A stretch of 64,000 nt of DNA from Quillaja saponaria (GCA_029379385.1 CM055605.1:6979001-7043000); one strand, 5' to 3'. Positions 12,901 to 24,770 are shown, counted from the first letter of the stretch. Notes: a model not told the origin generated them from the letters alone. Program-made: numbers and translations.

Positions 12901-15900
12901 TTTTAAATAAATCAGTTTTCAATATTATTCACACAAAAAAAAATATTAAAATTATTCGACTATTAGAGCACATGGCCTGAGCAAATCTATGTTATTGAAT
13001 AACTTTTTTAATTTTAGAGTAGCTTGAACTCGATCAATTTAAAATCAAATTGGAGCTCATAATCAAATTAACTGGAGTACAGATTTTTTTAGCTCAAGCC
13101 AAATTTGAATATCTCATAGTTGAGTTTTGACTTACTCTTTTTTGGCGCCTAACACACTGCTTTAGGATTTGGAAGTTACTAATTATAATATTTAATCATA
13201 CTTTGTCTCATCTTCAGGTGTACCAAGTTTAGTAATAATCAGACTAATCAACTGATTAGTCTTGGATCCTGTATTTGATCATGGAAGTCATCGTCAGATA
13301 TTGAGAGACGACTTTGAAAAACATTGCAAAAGGAGAAGAGGAGAAGAAGTCACTACTCAGAGTACTCCACATTCAAGGAAGAGGCAATTTGTGACTTCAA
13401 ACCTTCCATCTGTTTCAAAACACAGGATTAATTTTCTTTTATTTTAATTATATATTATTCTATTCTTTTCTTTTTATTTTACTATGTAATAATGATCTTA
13501 CAAAGCTCACAACTTAAACATGATATGAAATGATAATTTATCATAATATCATATCAAAACCTTAAAATTTAAATTCCATGTACCATCTGAGCCATGAAAT
13601 AAAATAATTATTTCTCATCAACGTTATTAAAAAAATAGAATGGAAATCATTTCTTTCACATTCTCTTTCTTGTTATAATTTTACAAAAATTATTCAATCG
13701 TATTAAGCTAGCCTTTAAAAAAAGAACTATGCATAGAAACAAACAGTCATCTCACTTTGAAAATATTAATATAAAATTTAGAAATCTTCAAATTAATATC
13801 AATTCTTTAATATTAAGTGCAACTTATAGGAATAGCCACCTCACCTCCTTCACACTTTCCCCAAATTACAAACGTATGATGAACTAAATAATTCGGACGT
13901 TGGATTTGGGTTTGGGTTGAATCAGTTTTACCCACTAAAACTCAAACACGGCCCATATATTGTGGGTTCACACTTTCCACCCAAAGAATAAAAAAGAAAA
14001 AATATATATATATATATAAATAAATAAAATAAACAACTTAATTAATCAATCAAAAGATAATGAATTAAGTAAGTAATTATGACTTAAACCCCAATCAAAA
14101 CTGTCAACTCAATACTTTAGACTGTTTCTGACTTTTTTCTAAGTTGTATATAACAACAAAATTTTATGTATCAAAAAAATAAAAATTTTATTATCGTAAC
14201 AAAAATAATTGTATAACAAAATTTATTATCTTAACATAAGTAATTTTACTTATAAAATAAATAAGATTTTATAGAATCAATTGCGTGAGAAAAACACTTC
14301 TAAAAAGACTGCTTGCCCCCATTAACTTCCTCCCTTAAGAAAAGATGAAGGCTTAGGTGGACTAATTAATTTTTTTTTTTCTTTTAAGTTCTACGTATTC
14401 TTATTTTATTCCAATTTTGTTTGATATCATTGAGTACGTACACAAATGCACGACTGTTATAGACAACAACCTGTTGGCTCTATTTCATTCATCAATCTTA
14501 CAATTTCACAAAATTTTAATTTCATTCATCAATCTTACAATTTAATCTAAAAATATTATAATTTAAATCTTAGATCTCGATCTTATAAAAACTCACAAAT
14601 AAAGTAATATTATACTCCATGTGTCCCTCTTTACGGCCATGCATGCCTTGCTCAATTACAAGAGGATTAACTTGTTGGAATGGGTTTCTTTCGGTGGATT
14701 AAGACAGCAGAAATGAGCATGCCAACCATTGACAAGATAGGCCCATAATGGTTTCATTTGGTGTTCCCAAGCATGCTTAGTATTGCACTATTCCTAATTT
14801 GGTACACTGAATATCAAGTTAATTCAATCATTTCTCTTGTCCATCAATCTTATTTTAAAATCTAATAATGGTGAGTGTGTTAGTAACTAATCAACTCTAT
14901 TTACTTAAGTTACAAGATTCAAAATTATAATTATGCAAACTTTTCAAATCATTATGAATATATATTCATATCTACTTTAGTTTTTTCACGAGACTCAAAC
15001 TATTTCATTCCTTTTTTATTTTTTTAATTAATATTAACAATCTTAAAAGATTATAAAACAAATTTTACACTATATAATTATCACGTGAATTAATTATTAC
15101 TATAACTGACGCAGTTGTGCTTGTTATTAGAGTGTCTCAGGTATTAAAAGTGCATGACATATAAAGTTAAAATGCACTAATGCAAATAACAATAATTAAT
15201 GAAAGTGATGGAGAATGAGATATGAATCATTTGAGAGTTTTATTTAACCAATATTATTGTTTATAATTTATGTAAAACTTATATAGAAAATTAATATGAA
15301 TTTATTTAAAATCTTTTGACAATTGAATATTGATTTCATATTTGCAAGTTTTACAAATTAACCCTAGTTTCGTCAAATTCTGTTCTGAATTGTCTTGCTT
15401 TTCGCCCTATTCTTCTTCTTTCTCCCTCGATTTCTATCAATTTTGTGAGTCTTTTTCTTTTCCTAAAACTCTATCTTTTTCTATTTAATATAACACAGAC
15501 TTTTCCCGTCAGAATGTCTGAAAACACAAAGTTCATCAGACAGATCAACATGAAATTTTTTTGAATCATTGCAATTAAGGTAAAGAGTACATATACATAT
15601 ATATGTAGAAGAAGTCAAACTAGTCTATTTTTTTATAAGATTGAATGAACTGTGGGTAGATGCCGCTATTATAAGGTTTGGATTTGTCATTTCAATCTGA
15701 TTGAACATACCCTCGCTAGCTAGTTATTTACAGGAAAGAAAAAATAACAATCAAATAAGAAGAAATCAAGAAAATAAGAAAAAATTTCAAAGAGAGAGAA
15801 AGAGAGAGAGAGGATGTTCAATCCACCAACAAAAATGAGCATTCAAAAAAAAAAAATAATAATAATAATCAAATCCATGAAATCAATTTCAAAACCACAA

Positions 15901-17116
15901 TGAGAAAATTTATTTGATAAATTTATCGTTAATTCAGACTAACTCTTTCAAGGGAATTTAATGACATATATATATATATATATTTTAATTATTTTGATTT
16001 TTTTTTTCTAGCTCACTTAATTTGCTCTTATTTCAATATTCATTCATGTATGATTCTAAGAGCTTATAATTTTCTGGTTTTATATAAATACGTCCTATCA
16101 TACGTGCAAATCACAAATTGTTTAATAATTTTGATTAGCAATTATTAAGTTAGAAACTGCTCAATTAGAATTAGTATAGGCTGATAAGGACATTAAGCAA
16201 GATTGCCCCACGGTGGGATGTATCTCTTTGATGAGACTCTGTATATGATTTTATCAACCATAAGATTTTCTATCAAATCATAAAAAAAGAAAATTAACCT
16301 TGATATTTAATTTCTACATGAAATTCAAAAATATATTTTGAGTTAATGGGGGATTTTCAGTAGTTTAATTAATTATGATCTTACTAGTTTTTTTTTAATT
16401 ATTTAAGCCCTAATACTTCACGTAGAAGTGAAAATGTTAGAAAATAATAATTCTCCTATTTGATAGCTAAGAAGAAAAAAAATTAGGGCAATGATTTTGT
16501 AGGCAAAATTTTAATGTTTCCACCACAAAAATTAATATATTTGTTCACAATTAGCTAGAGAGAAAATTGATTCCCAAACAAAAGTCAAGTGTTGCTTAAG
16601 AATAATTGTACATATCTATATAAAATATTGATTATTTTGACTAATAGAAAACAAATCGTACTAGCTAATTATGTATGAGGATGTGGATGGTGGAGTTATT
16701 AGACACTTAATAAATTATGCTTAGCGCGTTAATGGTGATCACTCTCAAATGATGTTACTTGCCACCAAATGATAGATCAACAAGCATAAGATATGTTTTC
16801 GGAATTAATTCCCAGCTAATCAGAGTCTTAATTCATATGTCTTACATTTGTAAATTTGATTCTCTTCTTGTCATTAATTCACATCTTACCTCGGAGTAGG
16901 GACTCAATAATGAAAATCCACATGTATCTTTGCCCATGTAAAGCCCATTAAATTTAAAATATTTAAAAATAATAATTAATTAATTATATATTGAGCTAAT
17001 ATTAATATTGTCACTTATGCAATAAAAGAATAAAAAATATCACCTTAACAAGTGTTGGAGTATTAGTTTGAAAATTTTAAAATCAATTAGCACCTAAAGT
17101 AAAAGTAATGACAGTT
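9920..17116. other. Gene-poor AT-rich intergenic region
   Basis: No gene can be supported. It contains TA microsatellites (about 10162-10195, 10435-10452, 13998-14018, 15966-15981), a SINE at 11489-11687 and a 20-A run at 11747-11766. A short open frame at 13262-13447 follows an acceptor-like CTTCAG but resembles no family I know. Confidence 0.6.
11489..11687 (+). mobile_element. tRNA-derived SINE with target-site duplication
   Basis: A 200-bp GC-richer island in AT-rich DNA. It has an RNA polymerase III B-box-like GGTTTGATTCC at 11555-11565 and ends in an A-rich tail (AAAAAATAAAAAATAAATAA type). Direct repeats ATTCCTCTT flank it at 11480-11488 and 11688-11696, the expected hallmark of LINE-mediated insertion. 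Non-coding. The exact SINE family is not named. Confidence 0.75.
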
Positions 17117-17387
17117 AATTAACTAAGTGGATTTTGATACCATAGATTCAAATTAATGAAATTAATCGAAAAGAAAAGCAAAGAAAAAGACCCACCTAAT
17201 TACCTTAATTTTCTTCTTTTGCTTTTTCTCATTTTTTTTCAAATAGGTCGTACTTGAATCTAATTGTTTCAACATATATGTCTTAATAAGTTGATATGAT
17301 ATCTCATCGACTATCTTAATCTCGTATTGGAAGTGTGAATGATATTGTAAATGAAATACTGTAAAAGTCAGACGTCATCTTTAATTT

Positions 17388-17669
17388 ACTACAAGAAAAT
17401 TCTGTTTGGCGAGGGACAAAATGCGCCGTCACTCCCTCGTTAAATTGTATAACAAGGGAATGCCGAGGAAAATCTTGCTCGCTAAATGGAGAGGGAAGGC
17501 ACTGAGCCTATCCCTCATCGTGCCATGGCAAGAGAAAAGTCATTATCATTCCCCCGTCAATTGGAGGGGCAATTTTTTCCTTGACCTCCCTCTCCATTTT
17601 GGAGAGGAAGTCTTTCAATATCAATCCTTCACCAAGTCAACACTACGTGCCTCCTCATTCCTCGTCATA
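17388..17669 (+). mobile_element. Possible degenerate CACTA-type transposon end in A1
   Basis: The motif ACTACAAGAAAA followed by GC-richer sequence with GGCGAGGGAC and CCGTCACTCCCTCG resembles the 5' end and subterminal repeats of plant CACTA (En/Spm) elements, whose termini read CACTACAAGAAAA. The first C is mutated. A2 carries the same segment at about 21032, more decayed. No matching opposite end was found and homology between A1 and A2 continues outside the motif, so this is a relic at best. Confidence 0.35.
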
Positions 17670-17670
17670 G

Positions 17671-18381
17671 TGTCACGGTCTTGGAAATTCCAACGCCCCC
17701 GTGTGGTACTTAGTCACTCAAGCCCCGTGCTAGAATGCTAAGTCAGCCTAAACTTCACTCAAATTAGAGAGAAAGACAAGTGAGAAGAATAGCACACAAG
17801 AGAATTATTAAGAAAGGAACTTGTATTGAAGGCTCTTTCAATGCTTGGATTGCTTACAATTTCTGGATGCTTGATTGCTTGGATGGATTCCAAATAAAGT
17901 TCCTAGGCCTATTTATACTACTCCACTTCCTTAACCAACGGTGGAGATTGATTACATCCAACGGCTCACATTAGTCATCTAAAACTCTCCTACAAAATAT
18001 CTAGATATTTAGTCAATTCCAAGAAATATCTAGACCTCCTAGAACTATGTACATTGTTCTATAGGATTCAACACATTCTTGAACCTTCTAGGATCTTCTA
18101 GGATGTTCTACAACCTTGTAGAACCTTTTACAGTGTTCTAGAGCCTTTCACATCCTTCTGGACCCTTGCAGAATCTTCTAGAGCCTTCCAGAACCTTCTG
18201 GAATCTTCTAGAACCCTCTATGTTCTAGAATTATCCGAACCCTTCTAGAATGTTTTGGAACATTCCGGAATCTCCTAGATTCTTCTAGGATGCTCCACGA
18301 ACTTGTATGAGTGCGGCATACAAATCTCTCAATCGTTGCCTAAGTGGCGCCATGTAGGTAATGAGTCAGCGGGGTGTAACA
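17671..18381 (-). mobile_element. Solo LTR of a retrotransposon with dense heat-shock-element array
   Basis: A 711-bp insertion present in A1 but absent from the duplicate A2, whose uninterrupted sequence near 21300-21312 defines the empty site. Ends are TGTCAC...TGTAACA. On the minus strand it begins TGTTACACCCCG, a usual LTR start. Flanks ATAG and ATTG suggest an imperfect short target duplication. In the minus orientation a U3-like region with a long HSE array (18076-18295) precedes a canonical TATAAATAGG (17908-17917), as expected for an LTR promoter. No primer-binding site, polypurine tract or internal coding region adjoins it, so it is a solo LTR left by LTR-LTR recombination. Superfamily (Copia or Gypsy) cannot be told from the LTR alone. 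Confidence 0.8.
18076..18295. promoter_or_regulatory. Heat-shock-element (nTTCnnGAAn) array in the solo LTR
   Basis: Trimers TTC and GAA alternate every 5 bases, the exact spacing bound by heat-shock factor trimers. Register 1 runs 18076-18218 (29 positions, 16 perfect), with six consecutive perfect half-sites at 18186-18213. Register 2 runs 18223-18295 (15 positions, 8 perfect), including TTCTAGAA at 18243-18250 and GAACATTCCGGAA at 18258-18270. The array behaves as a degenerate 10-bp tandem repeat of CCTTCTAGAA. Because the site is palindromic it reads the same on both strands. Binding is inferred, not shown. Confidence 0.7.
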
Positions 18382-19660
18382 ATTGCTTCTCTAAACTGAC
18401 GCTATTTTGGACCCAAAGAAAGTTGTGGATCATTGTTATTCCCTTGCCATTACTTGGTTATATTTTTGAATCCCTTATCCAGTCCCTCGCTAGTTATGGC
18501 CTCACCATATTTTCTCAACTTCTAATTGCTATTTCCCTCACATTCTGAAATTTAAATTAATGCACTACGTTGCGTTTTGAAAGGCGACGCCATAACGAAA
18601 GGTCATCAACGCCAAATATCGGTAGGACATTGTTCCTCGTCGTTCCCTTATATGGTGAGTGAATAGCTAAGAAGAATTCCATGGCCATTATGTGCAAGGC
18701 ATGTTTTCAATGTCATTCTCTAGTCTAATTTCACGTCAAAAATGTGACCAACATAATTTTAGCTGTAATTGACTTCGCACCAAAAATACGAAGATTGACT
18801 TGTTCCACGGCCTTCCCTGACAATTTTTCATTGCTTTTCCATGTTGTGTTCTCATTTAAGTTTTCTTTGTTTTATATTTGAAAAAGTTTCTTTTTCTAAC
18901 TTCAATTTTTTAGAACTCTAAAAGCCCAAAAATTCTTTTTTGTAGAGCTTAAAAAATAAAACCTATTTTTTGCAAAAATATTAATAGAAAAGTTTAAAAC
19001 TAAAAACTATTTTAAAAACCATACCAAAACAAACAGGGGCTAAGTATAACACTGAAAAATAATGGAATTGTTCGAGTTATTATTTGAATTTTACCCATTA
19101 ATTATTCAACTACTATAATTCTACCATTCAACTTCAAACTAGTCCAATAGCTCATTTAATATTAATGTATTTTATTCGAGTACTCATCAAGTTTTGGGCT
19201 CAAGTACAAGCTCGACCTCAAATACAAGTATACATCTTTTCCTTCAAGTCTAAATTGAATATTTTAGTATTTCACTTGACTCGACTCGTTCACCCAACTT
19301 AATAATTTGTTAGCAATCTTTTTGTTATATTTTCTAAAAGTCTGAATATTATAAGCATTTTAGCTTAATCTTTCCATGGATGTCATGTCAAATCTAGTGC
19401 TAGAGTAGTAGTTCAATATTGCCAAACATGTATAGCTATTATTATTGCAACGTACAGTTTATTATCATATCTTAGAATCTAATTGACTCGGAAACTATAC
19501 CATACAGATCACCGAAATAGTTACAAATTAGGCTATATCAACCAACAATTTCATCATTTTGTTCCAAAATTTTCTGCAAGAATGTTGTCCTCAAATATTC
19601 AATCCTGTCTAGTTGCCCATTAAAAAGAAATATTCAACCCATATTGCATTGTTTTCTTTA

Positions 19661-19830
19661 TAAATCAAACCAATGGGACCAGACTAACATAATTTGTGGC
19701 AATCTTTGTTCCTTGTAATTTTGTGGGTCATAAATTGTGGCATGATAAATCAAACCTACGGGACCTGCAGAGCTCAGAAAGTTTGCGGCCATCTCTACTC
19801 CTTGTAATCTTGTGGGTCAGAAATGGTGGA
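19661..19830. repeat. Two 85-bp tandem units inside block B1
   Basis: Two direct units, each starting AAATCAAACC and ending near TTGTGGGTCA(T/G)AAAT(T/G)GTGG, period about 85 bp. The same pair occurs in B2 at about 30023-30192, so it predates the large duplication. Confidence 0.7.
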
Positions 19831-19898
19831 TTTTGAGTTAAAAAAGTTGTACACAAACAGTTGAAATGTTATCAATTTCACTGTTTAATTAATCCCAC

Positions 19899-19907
19899 TA
19901 TAAATAG
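19899..19907 (+). promoter_or_regulatory. TATA box in block B1 (no gene recognised)
   Basis: TATAAATAG in a typical context, kept unchanged in B2 at 30261-30269. The downstream 800 bases contain no convincing ORF, so it may be a non-coding transcription unit, a dead promoter or chance. Confidence 0.3.
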
Positions 19908-21599
19908 ACTGTTCATTTAGCCCCCCCTTCCCTTCAAGGGTCACTCATGAACATAGGATTCTTTTACATTTATGGTTCTTTACTTCTTTATATGTATTTT
20001 TTTATGACAATCTTCATATTTGTATCTATATAAATTACTCACTCTTTGTGATTTATAATATGAAACTAATTAGTAGGGCAAAGCCTAAACCAGAATTATT
20101 TAATATAAGTTGGGAAGCATAATGAGTAAGAACTAAATTGATAGAAGAGGAAACTCAAATCCTCTACAAATGTGACATGAAACTTAAAATTTTGGATGAA
20201 TTAATTATCTCATATTAATCAAGACAAGAGTTCGTGCTTTAATAATCACTCTAACAATTGTAATCTCATTCCCGGAGTCTGATCTACCAAGAAAAGACTT
20301 GTGTTTTATCTACGTTTTTTATATCAACTCAAATGAGCTTGTGTAAGTGTGGGAGGTCTGTATAGGAGAAAAAAAAATTATGAAGTCATGCATCTAATTA
20401 AAACAAGCTTTTCTACGAGAGATCCTCTAACAAGGGATGAGTTTTCATATAGGGCTTACTTTTTAATGAGAAGTCTCTCAAGCACAGAGTAAAACACAAC
20501 CCCTTCTTGGATAAATTAATCAATTAATTCATTGAAAACCTCACAAACATGATCATCTAATACTCTATTAATAATTGATTGATCAACAGTATATCGGATT
20601 CATACCATTTCCTAATTAATTAATGACTAACAATAGTTTGGTTCTGCATTTCTCCTATTCAATGATGTAATGTATAACATTATTACTCTGTAATTCATCC
20701 ACAAGTTCTTTTCTTATCTTCAATTTTTCCTCATGTCTTGAATTAACTAAGTGGGTTTTGATACCATAGATTCAGATTAATGAAATTAATCGAAAAGAAA
20801 AGGAAAGAAAAAGACCCACCTAATTACCTTAATTTTCTTCTTTTACTTTTTCTCTCTCATTTTTTTTTCAAATAGGTCGTACTTGAATCTAATTGTTTCA
20901 ACATATATGTCTTAACCAGTTGAGATGATATCTTATCGACTGTCTTAATCACGTATTGGAAGAGACAAAATTAGCATTGTCAATAATATTGTAAATGAAA
21001 TAATGTAAAAGTCAGACTTCATCTTTAATTTACAACAAGAAAAATACAATTTGGCAAGGGATAAAATGTGTCGTCACTCCCTCGTTAAATTGGATAACAA
21101 GGGAATGCCGAGAAAAATCTTGCTAAAAGGAGAGGGAAGGCACTGAGCCTATCCCTCACCGTGCCATGGCAAGAGAAAAGTCATTGTCATTCCCCCGTCA
21201 ATTGGAGGGGCAATTTTTTCCTTGACCTCCCTCGCCATTTTGGAGAGGAAGTCTTTCAATATCAATCCTTCACCGAGTCAACACTACGTGCCTCCTCATT
21301 CCTCGTCATTGCCTCTAAATTGACGCTATTTTGGACCCAAAGAAAGTTGTGGATCATCCTTATTCCCTTGCCTTATTTTACTAGTAATATGGCAAGTGAA
21401 TGGCAAAGAAAAACTCCATGGCCATTATGTGCAAGGCATGTTTTCAATGTCATTCTCTAGTCTAATTTCACGTCAAAAATGTGACCGACATAATTTTAGT
21501 TGTAATTGATTTCGAATCGAAAATACAAATATTGACTTGTCCCACGCCCTTCCCTTACCATTTTTCATTGCGAAACTGTCTCTTCCATGTTGTGTTTTG

Positions 21600-23231
21600 G
21601 TGGTTGAGCTAATTAAATAGTCAATTTATAAATAAAAAAAGGAAAATAGATAACTGAATTAGCATCATCAAATTTCATTAGATTTTTCTTTCAAAAAATT
21701 AACTATACTAATTAATTAACATTGTTTGTATATATGGTGGTAATAATTCTACACATATGTACATGTCTTGTCAATCAATTAATTTAATAGTTAACATTTC
21801 GTGTATATACAAGTAATTAATATTTGTGCTGTCTTTCTCAAGAAAAAAAAAAACAAAAAACAGAAAACATTGGTGTTGTCTTGATTCACTGCATGGACTT
21901 ATTTCTTTTGCAAGCTTTTCTACCATTTTTGGGCATATATAAATGAAAGTTGGATATGCAATATAATAAAATTTAATTATTTCTCGACTCTCATTAATAG
22001 TTTAAAATTTGTTAATTAGTTTTTGGATATGGTATCAACCTTTCAGAACATCTGTAATTGAGTAGTTAGATAAATGTTTGTGAATTATTGACTTTAACAA
22101 GTTGAATGGAGTTTACATGTATTAAAGCCTATAAAATATTAAAAAATTAAACATAATATTTTAATCAAATCTAATTCAGGCATACAGCTATATATATGTT
22201 CCTTCTTATTTTCTGATTGAAAAAAAAAAAAAAAAAAAAAAGAAGAAGAAGGAGATGAAAAGAAAGAAAGAATGATTGTATGGTACTGATGAATGTTCTA
22301 TCATGCAAGCGGCCTAATATTTCCAGAATTTGTTTTTGTTTGTTTAGGAACATGCCATTGCCACTTGCTCTAGCCAAATCTGCAAATCTATTAGTTTAGA
22401 TGCAGTAGGTCAAGGCCTAGTTTCCTTTTGTATTTATCTCTAATGAAAATACTCTATAGATATGCGAAAAAAGAAAAAACATCTTACTAATTAAATGACA
22501 TGAAAATTAATGTATGAGACAAAAATTTATTTATGACAATATTGAAAGGACGAATTACAAATTAACTATAATGTATAAATAAATAAATTCTCTTAAAATA
22601 AATTCATTTAATAAAAATAATAAAAGTGCATGCGGACTATTTAATAAATTAAAAACTGAAGTAATTTTTAATTAGAAAAAAAAGATCAAGTATTTATACT
22701 TTGAATAAAACATTTATTATGTTTTAACAAAAGAATTCACATGAATTTAACTCATGCTAAGTGTGGGTAAAAAATTGGTTAGAGATCTTTAGGTCGATTA
22801 TTGCTAAACAAAAATAAAAATTAAACAGATCAAATGAAAATTAAAATAAAAAATCAAAAGAAAAACAAACTTTACTTCTATGTATACTTTTAAAAATAAG
22901 TGGATAATAGATATGTATTGTATTTAAGAAAAATTAGTTTCACTAAAAAAAGTTATCGTAGTTTGGACTTTTACCAAAATAGAGGGAGTTGAAATACAAA
23001 ATTTGAATGGAAATAGTTCAGTGTCTATATTAATTGTACTATACTTGCATGACTTTATTTATATTAATTTTACACTTAGAGTTTATTTTTAGAGTTGTTT
23101 TTATTTTGAATTTCTTTTTACTTTATTCCTTATGCCTTTTAAGTGAGTATAACTAGATAAATTTATTCAAAAATATATTTTTATAATAATAGGAGAGGGA
23201 AAGACAAAAAAGAGAGACAAAATATAAAAGG
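21600..23231. other. AT-rich intergenic part of block X
   Basis: No gene is seen. It contains a 22-A run near 22220-22241 followed by a purine-rich AAGAAGAAGAA stretch. Confidence 0.5.
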
Positions 23232-24513
23232 TTTTATTACACTTTTAGTCCCTGTAAATTAAATTTGCACTCACTTTAGTCCTTATATTTTTAATTATTG
23301 CAATCAGATCCCTCTAGATTTTAATTTGATGCAACTGAGTCCCTCCTGTCAAGTGCTAGTTCAAATTAACTTTGACGCCGATGACATAGCTAACAAGATA
23401 TGAGATGTACAACATATGTGCCATAAATGGCCAATAAAAAATAGTCATGTGGCATATAAAAATTAAATTAAAAAATTTAATTTTTTTATAAGTAAAATGA
23501 TATTAAAAAAAATACATTAAAACAAAATAACGAAGTAATTGTTTCTCTTAATCTCTTCCTCACCACTGCAACGATTCTTCCATGACCACTGTACATTGAC
23601 TCTCCATAACCACGGTGCCTACACTTCTCCATACACTATCCATCAAATAATGATGGAAAGAAGATACTGCCTATTGATCCTACTCCATAATGTTAAATGC
23701 AAGATTGTAATTGACATTTATGTGCTAAGAAACCCATATCACCAAAAGAATATTACTCTTACCAAAGGACCTCTCCACCATGCTTTCCCTCTTAATTTCT
23801 TAATGTTTTTGCTCAATCAGTTTTGGTAGCTGCTAATTTCAATAGATCAGTGCATAGACATCAAAAAATTCCTAGATCTAGCTGAAAACCTCACCAGCCA
23901 AAGAGTTCCCAAACCAACTATAAATTTATTGATGATAGTTTTACAAACAAGACAAAGCTGTGAATAAGAATAGATCAAGATCTCAGTGATCGGATACCTT
24001 CAGCTCTTTTTGACGTCGACTAAGCTTTAACCCTTGGATTCATCCTACACATCCAAAATTGTCAATTCATGATTGGTAGCATATAGGTATAGGAATTATA
24101 TAGCTAAACTATTTAATTATTGAATCTTGAGGAGGTGAAAGTTGAGGAAACAAAGGAAATTTTGGACGAAAGCGAATTGCAAAGTTTGAGTTAGGCTAAG
24201 GGTGGTGAGGAAGAGAGAGTTTTTTTAAAAATATAAATATATATATATATATATTTATTTTATTGTAAAAAAATTATTTTTTTAATTTAAATTTTATATG
24301 CTAGGTGGTGTTTTTTATTTGCCATTTATGTCACATGTGTTGTCCATCTTATATCTCGTTAACCACATCACCAAAATCATTGTTAATTTGAATGGCACTT
24401 GATAAGAGGGACTCAATTGCATACCTGAAGGAACCCAATTGCATCAATTGAAACTATAAAAATAAAATTGAAGTCAAATTTAATTTACAGGGACTAGAAG
24501 TGTAATTAAATTA
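23232..24513. mobile_element. Non-autonomous MULE-like element with about 260-bp terminal inverted repeats
   Basis: The left arm begins ATTACACTTTTAGTCCCTGT at 23236. The right arm, read in reverse from 24506, begins ATTACACTTCTAGTCCCTGT. The arms stay alignable for roughly 260 bases, including TTCAAATTAAC and CATAAATGGC. Long TIRs of this kind are typical of Mutator-like elements. Flanks TATAAAAGG (23223-23231) and TATTATAGG (24514-24522) could be a 9-bp target duplication with two mismatches. The 700-bp interior has no transposase. It ends about 260 bp before the LBD start codon. Confidence 0.7.
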
Positions 24514-24625
24514 TATTATAGGTGGGGGCAAAAGATCTTATCAAGAAGGATGTATTTGTCTAGCAAAATCTAGAGGCTCTTTCTTTAGTGGGACCCTTAA
24601 AAGATTTGTTTCCACACACTTAACT

Positions 24626-24634
24626 CTATATAAC
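24626..24634 (+). promoter_or_regulatory. TATA box of the LBD gene
   Basis: CTATATAAC lies about 140 bases upstream of the LBD start codon, so transcription would begin near 24655-24665, at the edge of the C tract. Confidence 0.55.
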
Positions 24635-24668
24635 ATAACCATCTCTACCATTCAAGCCCTCCCCCCAC

Positions 24669-24669
<1 letters not shown>

Positions 24670-24701
<32 letters not shown>
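24670..24701. repeat. 32-base poly-C tract in the LBD promoter/5'UTR
   Basis: An uninterrupted run of 32 C, preceded by CCCCCCACAC, located 69 bases upstream of the LBD ATG and about 40 bases downstream of the TATA box. It would be transcribed as a C-rich leader. Homopolymer length may be inexact in the assembly. Confidence 0.9.
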
Positions 24702-24770
24702 TTCTTCCTCTCTGAAATCCTCTTTTAGATTTGCAGCCATTTTAGTTACATCGAAACGACGTCGACAAGG

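Larger units (their letters stand above)
17117..20744. repeat. Copy 1 of a large tandem duplication (A1 17117-18850 + B1 18851-20744)
   Basis: A1 matches A2 (20741-21596) and B1 matches B2 (29188-31189), each with only a few differences per 100 bases by eye apart from indels. A1 holds a 711-bp solo LTR and about 190 bp absent from A2. B1 lacks about 110 bp present in B2. At 18850/18851 the end of A joins directly to the start of B, whereas in copy 2 these ends are separated by 7.6 kb carrying the LBD gene. At 20741-20744 the end of B joins the start of A at a shared AATT. Confidence 0.85.

Noticed and set aside
13262..13447. Open frame of 61 codons behind a CTTCAG acceptor-like site, rich in basic residues
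   Set aside because: No family resemblance, no start context and no further exons nearby. It could be a gene fragment but I cannot support it.
17406..17741. 111-codon open frame in block A1 and a shorter partner in A2
   Set aside because: The frame runs into the solo LTR in A1 and differs after that point in A2. It belongs to repeat DNA and not to a gene.
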